From an uncultured Bacilli bacterium (GTDB taxonomy: Bacteria; Bacillota_I; Bacilli_A; ML615J-28; CAG-313), in the NCBI GenBank assembly GCA_947627685.1, contig CANQWZ010000031.1:1-13611 (forward strand): DNA of 13,611 bases, read 5' to 3'. Made by a program: the position numbers and the translations under genes. The notes below the pieces were generated by a model, which did no database searches, was not told the DNA's origin, and saw only the letters and a program-made list of their open reading frames with translations. Of the stretch, positions 1 through 6,813 are shown one piece after another; the first letter of the stretch is position 1; every line of letters starts with the position of its first letter.

Positions 1-565
1 ATAAAACTTCACCGACAGCTACTAAAACTTCTTGTTCACCAAATGTAACAATATAATGTGTACGATTAAATTTTGCGACATATTTAACATTTGCGACAAC
101 AGGAGTTTCTTCATCGAATTCATCTTCACCATTAAACCAGCCAACAAATTCAAAAGCTTTTTTAGTTGGTTCAGCTGGAACAGCAGCAGGATCAATCTTT
201 TGACCATCTTCAACTTCAACTTCTTTTACTACTTCATTTTCTACTTCAAAGGTTACTTTAAATACGGCTTTTTTTATTTCTTCAAATTTAGCAACGTATT
301 TAACATTATTAGTAATAGCCTTTTCGCTGGAAAATGCTTCACTACCATTAAACCAGCCAACAAAATCATATCCATCTTTAACAGGATCAGCTGGTAAAGC
401 TGAGGTAGGAAGCTTAGAGCCTTCTTCAACTTCAACTTCTTTTACTATCTCATTTTCTACTTCAAAGGTTACTTTACAAGTCTGTTTAACACAACTAAAT
501 AAAGCAAATATCATACCAAAGAAAACGAATAAGCTAAATAACGATTTAAAATAAGATTTTTTCAT
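1..565 (-). CDS. InlB-repeat surface lipoprotein, 3' part cut off by window edge
   Basis: The reading frame runs from an ATG at 565 to the window edge without a stop, giving 188 visible residues. A lipoprotein signal peptide is visible: positive start MKKSYFKS, a hydrophobic stretch at about residues 9-23, and a lipobox-like LFSC with Cys25 as the probable lipidated residue. It is followed by tandem Listeria-Bacteroides (InlB B / Flg_new type) repeats: repeat 1 at about 31-102, repeat 2 at about 103-171, and the start of a third. Each has the pattern KVTFEVEN..., an EVEVE.G turn, FVGWFNG, and NVKYVAKF. Such repeats are small beta domains on bacterial surface proteins, so an extracellular membrane-anchored role is expected; the specific function is unknown. 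The start is supported by AGAAGGA about 9 bases upstream and by a promoter at 631-659. The gene is monocistronic from its 5' side, since a terminator separates it from the upstream gene. Confidence 0.85.
   Translation of the reverse strand, partial: MKKSYFKSLFSLFVFFGMIFALFSCVKQTCKVTFEVENEIVKEVEVEEGSKLPTSALPADPVKDGYDFVGWFNGSEAFSSEKAITNNVKYVAKFEEIKKAVFKVTFEVENEVVKEVEVEDGQKIDPAAVPAEPTKKAFEFVGWFNGEDEFDEETPVVANVKYVAKFNRTHYIVTFGEQEVLVAVGEVL
53..475 (-). repeat. Tandem InlB-type repeat units inside the partial lipoprotein gene
   Basis: Two coding repeat units lie head to tail, of 216 bases (260-475) and about 207 bases (53-259). The start of each unit is nearly identical at the DNA level: about 50 bases at 424-476 match 208-260 with only a few differences. 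The rest of each unit is conserved mainly at protein level. This indicates a fairly recent internal duplication or ongoing recombination between units. Confidence 0.8.
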
Positions 566-630
566 CTATTTTATCCTTCTTTCTTTTTTTTACTTATGTT
601 CTAATAGATCTTTTTCTCTATTATGGATAT

Positions 631-659
631 ATTATAATTTTAGATAAAAAAATCTTCAA
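631..659 (-). promoter_or_regulatory. Promoter of the partial InlB lipoprotein
   Basis: On the minus strand there is TTGAAG (654-659), a 17-base spacer and a perfect TATAAT (631-636). A start near 624 would leave a leader of about 60 bases before the ATG at 565. It lies downstream of the terminator at 769-799. Confidence 0.7.
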
Positions 660-768
660 CTTATTTACTAATAATAACGCTTACATCGCCCTTTTTACTA
701 AAAAATTACTCCCTTTTTTAAAAGCTTTAATATTTTAAAACATTATTTTAACTATTTTCAAGAATACA

Positions 769-799
769 AAAAATGATACGCATAAAACGTATCATTTTT
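769..799 (-). terminator. Rho-independent terminator after the 820-residue lipoprotein gene
   Basis: A perfect 12-base stem pairs 769-780 with 788-799 around a 7-base loop. It lies 24 bases after the stop codon at 824. On the minus strand the stem ends in a T-run. It separates the two lipoprotein genes. Confidence 0.85.
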
Positions 800-823
800 A
801 GACTTTTTTTAGTTTGCTATGAT

Positions 824-3286
824 TTATTCAACAAAAGTACATTCAAGATGAAATGAACAATCTCCTGACATAAACATAAAACTACTTGGTTCATCGTCCC
901 AACTATCATAATATTCTAATGTATATTCTTCACCATTGTATGTACCATAATAACAACCATATTCATCAATTTCGTTTATGATAAAACTTTCACCATTAAT
1001 AGTAATACCATCAAGGGTTACGATAATTTCATATGTCTTACCATCTTTTTCGCCACGATATGTGCCAACATGGCTAGGATCTATACCACCTTGTGGATCG
1101 TCAGTACCAGTATTAACTTTATAACATCTATAATTTTCATCAATTGTTCCAATCATTAAAGAATTACCATAGTCAAGCACTACCATGTAATCACTAATAC
1201 CATTATATGTTCCCGTAAAACCATAATAATCATCATAGCTTTCAATAACATAATCAATACCATTAATTTTAATGCCAGTAGCTGTTATTTCAACCATCAT
1301 TTCACCATAACTATCTTCCCAAACACCAATATATTCTTGAGGAATTTGTGTTTCTTCAAGGGTTACAATATAGTCAATTGCAAATTCTGTATTATAAACA
1401 GCTAAATTTTCATCTGTTAATTTACTAATGGCAATATAGTCTTCGCCTAAATAGCCATATAGCATTCCATCCTCATAATATAAGACTTCAAAATCGACAT
1501 CATCAATAGTAACACCAGATGAAGTGACTACTACTTTATGCTTAGAACTTGAATATGTGCCTATAAATTCATCAAGTACACTTACTTTTTCTACATTACT
1601 GAAATCAATATCAATGCTAGTTTCATCAAAAGCACTATAAGTAAGAGTGACTGTACTTGCAAAATTGCTAACGCCCCATTCATATACCACTTGATATAAA
1701 ACACCATCTTTTAAGATAATTTCTAATGATGTTACAAAACCATAATATCCTATACTTTGGGAATCATAATCTTCACCAATCCATGATAACAAAGCACTTG
1801 CAATATTAGCATCATATGCCACATAAGTTTCATTACCAACATATTCTAATAAAGCAACATCAAAAACACTAAAATCAGCTTGCATATCCGCAATAGAATC
1901 ATATCCAGCTATGGCATCACCAACAGTTACTGTTTGGCCATCATAGCTAAATTCATAAACATAACCATCTAATTCAACATAACCATATGTAACACCATTA
2001 TCATCATAATCTGAATATATACCTTTTTCATCTACATAAACATTGTAAACAATATCTTCTTCACCTTCAGCTACATCACGATGTTCAATGGTATAATTAT
2101 TATGAACAGCACTTAAAGCTTGTTCTAAAGCTTCATGTTCAGGAACTCTTTCATATGGCGTAACATTAATATCTGTTTTAGCTGTACCATGTTCACTTGC
2201 AATAAAAGTATATGAAGAATAATAAGTATCATATTCGCTTTCCATAACTTCAGTAACTATTTCAAGACCAACAATTTTATCATCTTCGACATAAACATAA
2301 AAGCTTTTAATAGTTTCATCCCAACCAGTAATACAAGCAGCTGTTTCATCTTTTTTGCTTGTTAATTCGAATTTGCCTTTGCTTACGAAAACAAAATCAT
2401 TAACAGTTAAATCTTTAAATGGATTATCAAATTCATCAAATAAATAATCTGTATCATCATAAACTACTTCATTTTGTAAAGAAATGCTAGGCATTGAACA
2501 ATAACCATTATGATTAATAAAAGCAATTTCATAAGATACTTCACCATCTTCCATTTCTAATTGATATACTGAATCTTCATTGAAAATGGTAAGTATACCT
2601 ATATTATATTCTTCATCAGTTTCAGGATAATAAACAGTATATTCGCCTTCAAATAGGATGTCTCCTGATACTGAATTAAGGGCTGCCGTTGTCATTTGCT
2701 TAACAACTTTTTCACATGTAACAACCACAACAGTATTCTTTGTTACAACAAATGGATATTCACCATTTGTGCCATCAACTTCTTGATCATTTACCTTAAC
2801 ACTAGTTACATCATATTCACTAGTTAAAGTAAGTTTTAAAGTAACAGTGCTATTTTCAAAAAACTTGCCATTACCATCTACAGCATCTGCCGCATGAACA
2901 AGTTCATAAGTTGCTGAATCAGCAGGATTTACCGTAACACTTACACTAAATACGGCTTTACTAACATCTTTTGCTACAAAATTAACTACTAGTGTCGTAT
3001 CTTTAGCAATTGAAAAAGTATAAGTATTATCGGTTAATTCAACCACATTATCATTTATACTAAAGCTTGCTACTTCATATCCATCATTAGGCTTTACCTC
3101 TACCACAATAGTAGTATTTTCACGATATTTCTCACCATCATTAGGACTAGTATAAGTTACCTTGCCATATGACTTGTTATAATCTACTGTTAAACTATAT
3201 GATGTTTGATTATTAGTAGTACAGCCAACCATTACTAAAAAAGCAAGCGCAACAATAAATATATTTAAAGCACGTTTAAATTTCAT
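824..3286 (-). CDS. Large surface lipoprotein with divergent InlB-like repeats (820 residues)
   Basis: The N-terminus has a lipoprotein signal peptide: MKFKR, a hydrophobic stretch at about 7-20, and lipobox VMVGC with Cys22. Residues about 29-105 and 111-192 are two domains resembling the divergent InlB B-repeat family, with YSLTVDYNKSYGKVTYTSP, a GEKY/ENTT turn, GYEV.SFSIND, and a closing VVNF or VVVVTCE strand. Residues about 198-372 and 385-562 look like two copies of one larger beta-rich domain; both contain a strand of the type VYVEDDKIVGLEIV or LEIILKDGVLYQVV followed by a long Y/T-rich strand. Residues about 571-620, 650-705 and 739-792 are three C-terminal repeats with IG(T/V)(Y/W), a GI.ING core and GTYNG. 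The protein is acidic and rich in Tyr and Asp. GAGGAGGAAAG sits immediately upstream of the ATG. It is predicted to be anchored outside the membrane; its ligand is unknown. It is monocistronic, with a promoter at 3332-3361 and a terminator at 769-799. Confidence 0.85.
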   Translation of the reverse strand: MKFKRALNIFIVALAFLVMVGCTTNNQTSYSLTVDYNKSYGKVTYTSPNDGEKYRENTTIVVEVKPNDGYEVASFSINDNVVELTDNTYTFSIAKDTTLVVNFVAKDVSKAVFSVSVTVNPADSATYELVHAADAVDGNGKFFENSTVTLKLTLTSEYDVTSVKVNDQEVDGTNGEYPFVVTKNTVVVVTCEKVVKQMTTAALNSVSGDILFEGEYTVYYPETDEEYNIGILTIFNEDSVYQLEMEDGEVSYEIAFINHNGYCSMPSISLQNEVVYDDTDYLFDEFDNPFKDLTVNDFVFVSKGKFELTSKKDETAACITGWDETIKSFYVYVEDDKIVGLEIVTEVMESEYDTYYSSYTFIASEHGTAKTDINVTPYERVPEHEALEQALSAVHNNYTIEHRDVAEGEEDIVYNVYVDEKGIYSDYDDNGVTYGYVELDGYVYEFSYDGQTVTVGDAIAGYDSIADMQADFSVFDVALLEYVGNETYVAYDANIASALLSWIGEDYDSQSIGYYGFVTSLEIILKDGVLYQVVYEWGVSNFASTVTLTYSAFDETSIDIDFSNVEKVSVLDEFIGTYSSSKHKVVVTSSGVTIDDVDFEVLYYEDGMLYGYLGEDYIAISKLTDENLAVYNTEFAIDYIVTLEETQIPQEYIGVWEDSYGEMMVEITATGIKINGIDYVIESYDDYYGFTGTYNGISDYMVVLDYGNSLMIGTIDENYRCYKVNTGTDDPQGGIDPSHVGTYRGEKDGKTYEIIVTLDGITINGESFIINEIDEYGCYYGTYNGEEYTLEYYDSWDDEPSSFMFMSGDCSFHLECTFVE

Positions 3287-3331
3287 AATCTTTCCTCCTC
3301 GTATAATATAGTTAAAATATTATATGCATAC

Positions 3332-3361
3332 ATTATATCACGCTATTTATATTAATGTTAA
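3332..3361 (-). promoter_or_regulatory. Promoter of the 820-residue lipoprotein gene
   Basis: On the minus strand there is TTAACA (3356-3361), an 18-base spacer and TATAAT (3332-3337). The preceding TGA makes an extended -10 (TGNTATAAT). A further TATAAT occurs at 3319-3324 and could be an alternative. The leader to the ATG at 3286 is about 40 bases. Confidence 0.65.
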
Positions 3362-3372
3362 AAATATATTGT

Positions 3373-3386
3373 AGAAAACGTTTACT
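3373..3386. promoter_or_regulatory. cre-like / LacI-family-type operator candidate
   Basis: The 14 bases AGTAAACGTTTTCT (minus strand) match 12 of 14 positions of the catabolite-responsive element consensus TGWAARCGNTWWCA, with only the two outermost bases differing. They are centred on the usual CG. The site lies about 12 bases upstream of the -35 of the lipoprotein gene. CcpA or another LacI-family regulator is the natural candidate, but neither gene is in the window, so this is a weak call. Confidence 0.3.
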
Positions 3387-3433
3387 TTGACTTATTTTCA
3401 TTTTTTTATTTATTTTAATATATTTTTAAAACA

Positions 3434-3480
3434 AAAAAGAGTTGTTATCCTTTAGCAGCTGGATTTTAACAACTCTTTTT
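3434..3480 (-). terminator. Terminator of the ABC transporter operon
   Basis: A perfect 14-base stem pairs 3434-3447 with 3467-3480 around a 19-base loop. It begins 29 bases beyond the stop codon at 3509 and closes the three-gene transporter operon. The arms are A/T-rich outside, so it may work in both directions. Confidence 0.85.
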
Positions 3481-3508
3481 ATGCTTAAATATTTTTTTTA
3501 AATAAATA

Positions 3509-4810
3509 TTATGAAACAAGGGTATTTAATAATTCTTTTATCGTATTTTTGCGCATTTTTAAAATAGTATATACTAAAAAGATTACGGAAATAGCTAAAA
3601 CGACAATAACGGAAATAAAGGACATACCAAATAATCTTTTTATTGATACTACTAAACTAGTATAAAGTAATTTTAACATTAAATAATTTATGATGTAATA
3701 TCCACTAAAAGTCATAGCAATAGCAAATGGTACAGCAAATAAACTGATAATCATTAATTGTAAGAATAGTAGTAAATATAGCTTTTTCCTTTCAAGGCCA
3801 AAGGTTAATAAAATACCACTACTACGGGAAAATATTTTGACATATTTACCTACCATCATAAAGATCATTAAAACTAAACCAACGATTAATCCACTACCAA
3901 TAATAACATATAAATTATTAGCAAGGATTCTAACATTTTTAACATTTTTTTGCATGCGATAAGCATATTTGCCACTATAAGAAATGCCCATATTAGTAAG
4001 TTCATCTATTACATCAGCATCAGTTATTAATTCTTTAAGCATATAAACACTAAAGATTGTTTTTTTCTCCTTAAAAAGTTGATTATCATCACTTACTATA
4101 ATGCCAGGGCGAAAAGTATCTATATGACCCGTAAGTTCAAAATATTCTTTGCTAATAACACCTGTAACAGTTGCTGTTAAAAGACTTTTATCTTCACCAT
4201 CAATAGTAATCGTAATCTGCTTATTTAAAACGTCTTCTTTTTGTAAACCAAAATCATTAATGAGCGGTTCTGATAAGACCATTTCTTCATTTGTCGATGG
4301 CAATCTACCTATAACTATTTCTTCTTTTTTAAAACGTTCTTTAAATTCCAAATAATCATCTTCAGTAATTACATTAGCCGTATAAATAGCAGCAATAGCA
4401 TTGCCATTTGAGGTAAGATCTTCGCCATTATAAGTTAGTATTAAATATTTACTACTAGAATTAGCAATATTAATTTGTTTTATTGAACTAATTTTTTCAG
4501 CTATTGGATAACTACATACCTCATGCTTTTCACAATCGCCAAAATATTTTTCAACAGCCGCTTTAACAGTTTTGTTTGAGGTATTAATATGATAAGCATA
4601 ATAACAAGACATCATTTGATTTTGTACTTCTTGTTCCTTTTCATTAAGAGCAAAATTATAAATAGTAAACAAGGTTATAAGAAAAGTTAAACAAGCAAAA
4701 GTTAAACATATTTTTAGATTCATCCATGTATAACTAAATACATTTTTAAAAGCTAAACCGATTATGGAAAAGCCCTTTTGTGGTTCATTGCTTTTAGTAA
4801 TATTATTCAT
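3509..4810 (-). CDS. FtsX-like ABC transporter permease (second permease)
   Basis: This is a 433-residue membrane protein with the MacB/FtsX permease layout. One membrane helix lies at about 32-52, then a large extracytoplasmic domain at about 55-295, then three helices at about 300-321, 345-367 and 396-417. The outer domain has a typical MacB periplasmic-core stretch, GRLPSTNEEMVLSEPLI at about 170-190. The cytoplasmic loop SRSSGILLTFGLERKK between helices 2 and 3 matches the FtsX loop that contacts the ATPase. It should pair with the ATPase at 5925-6617 and with permease 1. The ATG at 4810 is chosen because GAGGAG lies 7 bases upstream; a GTG seven codons earlier has no such site. The start overlaps the end of permease 1 by 8 bases, indicating translational coupling. 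Unlike its partner it is intact. The substrate is unknown; lipoprotein or peptide handling is typical of the class. Confidence 0.82.
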   Translation of the reverse strand: MNNITKSNEPQKGFSIIGLAFKNVFSYTWMNLKICLTFACLTFLITLFTIYNFALNEKEQEVQNQMMSCYYAYHINTSNKTVKAAVEKYFGDCEKHEVCSYPIAEKISSIKQINIANSSSKYLILTYNGEDLTSNGNAIAAIYTANVITEDDYLEFKERFKKEEIVIGRLPSTNEEMVLSEPLINDFGLQKEDVLNKQITITIDGEDKSLLTATVTGVISKEYFELTGHIDTFRPGIIVSDDNQLFKEKKTIFSVYMLKELITDADVIDELTNMGISYSGKYAYRMQKNVKNVRILANNLYVIIGSGLIVGLVLMIFMMVGKYVKIFSRSSGILLTFGLERKKLYLLLFLQLMIISLFAVPFAIAMTFSGYYIINYLMLKLLYTSLVVSIKRLFGMSFISVIVVLAISVIFLVYTILKMRKNTIKELLNTLVS

Positions 4811-5928
4811 GTTTAATCTCCTCAATGACACTAACTTTTGAAATTTTGCGAATAAATAAGAAATAAATTATTAAAGTAAAGAATAATAAGACTATTCCTG
4901 ATATTACGGGGATACTAATACGAAAATGTGATACAAATTCATATTCAAATAATTGCGAACATAAATCAAGAAAATACATATTAAAAAGTAATGATATACC
5001 AGTACCAATAGTTACGGCTAGAATAATAATGATAAAGGCAATTATACAATATACACCTGCTATTTTGGTATTACTATATTTGCGACTTACGTTGCCTGAA
5101 AAAAGTAGCAATTAAAGCATATTGGACAAAGAAAGTAACAATGGCAAGCACAAAAGCAATGGACATAAAGAAACTTTCAGCAAGGGTAATATTATTAAAG
5201 CGCATATCAATAACATCTAAAACAGTAGTTTTATAACCATTCTTTTCAAGCATACGCATGCAATTTTTTAAATCAAGTGCTTTATCAAAAGCAAGATAGC
5301 CATCATCTAATAAAGTATCATCACTCATCACTAAATAATAACTAAGTTTAGGAAGAGCAAGTTTTTCAAATTCATAAACATATTTATTAGCATCATATAT
5401 GCCTACAATTGTAAATTCATTATCAGCTATTTTTAATTTATCATTTAATGATAAAGCAAGCATACTAGCTAAATTTTTACTAATTAAAACTTCTCCTATT
5501 GTTTTGGGGGTTTTACCGTTTAAGCAATCAGGAATATTTTCAAAAAGAGAAAAATCCGTATTTTCACCTACAATTATTCCTCTTGTTCTATTTGAAAAAA
5601 AAGTATATTTGGAAGACTCAGTTGGTAAAATTTGATGTGTTTTATTTTTATTGCCAACAAGTGTAACCGCATAAGTAATGCCTGATACTCCACCATATGC
5701 TAGATCGGCTTGTTCTTTAATTTGGCCAAGGGTTACATTATGTATTAAACATGACATTTCCGGAACATCACGGTCGATATCGGTATACATTCCTCTTGGC
5801 ACATCAATTCGAACCGATAATACCGAAAGGAAAGCACCAGAAAATAAAATTAAAATGACACCAATAAGAATAATCGAAGATATTAAAAATTTAATTTCCA
5901 TAAAGATTATTTTAAAAATGGTTTTCAT
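4803..5928 (-). pseudogene. FtsX-like ABC transporter permease (first permease), split by a +1 frameshift
   Basis: Two reading frames together make one permease. The first runs from ATG 5928 to a TAG at 5074-5076 (284 residues). It has a membrane helix at about 14-37, a MacB-type outer domain including GEVLISKNLASMLALSLNDK and the strand FTIVGIYD, and a second helix at about 254-277. The second frame continues through YSNTKIAGVY and two more helices to a stop at 4803. Removing one base from the AAA run at 5079-5081 joins them as RKSQYSNTKIAGV, which aligns without gaps to the FtsX loop pattern R..EIGILKALGA, and gives 374 residues, a normal length. The ATG overlaps the ATPase stop as ATGA. 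The downstream frame has only a TTG at 5111 as start, with no convincing ribosome site, so it is not an independent gene. Real decay, slippage on the A-run or an assembly/sequencing error are all possible. Confidence 0.8.
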
Positions 5929-6617
5929 GCGACCTCTTTTTCTTCTGATAAAACACAATTAATAATTTTACCATCGGTCATGGTATAAATTTTATCAGCT
6001 TTTTTAGCATCTTCTTGATCATGAGTAACCATTATAATAGTTTTACCATTTTGATGTAACGTTTTTAAAATTTGCATTATATTTTCACTATTAAGATTAT
6101 CTAGATTGCCACAAGGTTCGTCCGCAAATATATATTTAGGATTATTAATAATGGCTCTAGCAATAGCAACCCGTTGTTGTTCTCCACCTGATAAAGTATT
6201 AGCTTTAGCTTTTATTTTATGTAATAAATTAACTTTTTTTAATGCTTCTTCAACTTTTTGATGATTACTTTTGCCAACCGAACCTGCTAGAATTAAAGGT
6301 AAAGCTACATTATCATAAACAGTATAACCTGGTTCTAAATAAAAACTTTGAAAAACAAAACCGATAACTTTATTACGATATTCGGCTAACTTTTTCTGTG
6401 ATAAACTATTTAAATCTAAATCATCTATTATAACATTACCAGAAGTTGGTTTATCAAGTGAGCCCATAATATTAAGCAGAGTACTTTTACCACTACCCGA
6501 TTTTCCACATATAGCAATAAACTCGCCTTCTTTAATTTCTAAATCAACCCCTCTTAAAGCCCAAAAAGGTTCTTTTCCACTCATAAAGCGTTTGGTTACA
6601 TCTTTAACTACTATCAT
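5925..6617 (-). CDS. ABC transporter ATPase, MacB/LolD type
   Basis: This 230-residue nucleotide-binding protein powers the adjacent FtsX-like permeases from the cytoplasmic side. All motifs are present: Walker A GKSGSGKST (38-46), Q-loop Gln90 in FVFQSF, signature LSGGEQQR (142-149), Walker B YIFADEP (162-168), D-loop NLD (171-173) and switch His199 in VTHD. The DEP.GNLD string is typical of the MacB/LolD/FtsE group; the usual Thr there is Cys169. The ATG at 6617 is preferred because GGAGGG lies immediately upstream; the frame also extends to a TTG at 6644 with no ribosome site, which gives an implausible MLLINYGGT extension. The stop TGA overlaps the next gene's start as ATGA. It is the first gene of the operon. 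The upstream leader (6618-6767) is very AT-rich, and I could not single out a convincing promoter. Confidence 0.93.
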   Translation of the reverse strand: MIVVKDVTKRFMSGKEPFWALRGVDLEIKEGEFIAICGKSGSGKSTLLNIMGSLDKPTSGNVIIDDLDLNSLSQKKLAEYRNKVIGFVFQSFYLEPGYTVYDNVALPLILAGSVGKSNHQKVEEALKKVNLLHKIKAKANTLSGGEQQRVAIARAIINNPKYIFADEPCGNLDNLNSENIMQILKTLHQNGKTIIMVTHDQEDAKKADKIYTMTDGKIINCVLSEEKEVA

Positions 6618-6767
6618 TGTCCCTCCATAATTAATTAGTAGCAACTTTTATTAACAAAAGTAAACTCATTTTTTATTTTTTATATATAAACCTTAATAAT
6701 ATTACCATAATTGGCCTTTTTTTGCACATTATTAGCATTATTTAATAAGTGATATATTTTTAAAACA

Positions 6768-6803
6768 AAAAGAACTATTAACATCAAAATTAATAGTTCT
6801 TTT
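6768..6803 (-). terminator. Terminator after the XRE-lipoprotein operon
   Basis: A perfect 14-base stem pairs 6768-6781 with 6790-6803 around an 8-base loop. It lies 11 bases after the stop codon at 6814 and ends in a T-run on the minus strand. It separates this operon from the downstream ABC transporter genes. Confidence 0.87.
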
Positions 6804-6813
6804 GACAATCTTT

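Noticed and set aside
32..397. 121-codon plus-strand frame
   Set aside because: It is the shadow of the lipoprotein repeats on the minus strand, very rich in Phe and Asn, with no ribosome site.
4811..4831. GTG start adding seven residues to permease 2
   Set aside because: The GAGGAG ribosome site lies inside that extension, 7 bases before ATG 4810.
4803..5111. Independent 102-residue membrane protein
   Set aside because: It starts only at a TTG with no convincing ribosome site, and its sequence continues the FtsX domain interrupted at 5074, so it is the tail of the frameshifted permease.
5925..5927. Mollicute genetic code (TGA as Trp), considered because of low GC
   Set aside because: TGA ends the ATPase exactly at the expected family length and Trp is encoded by TGG throughout.
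5929..5958. TTG start adding ten residues to permease 1
   Set aside because: ATG 5928 overlaps the ATPase stop as ATGA, a typical coupled start; the extension is just the ATPase C-terminus in another frame.
6618..6644. Upstream TTG start adding nine residues to the ABC ATPase
   Set aside because: It has no ribosome site, while GGAGGG lies just before ATG 6617 and the family starts there.
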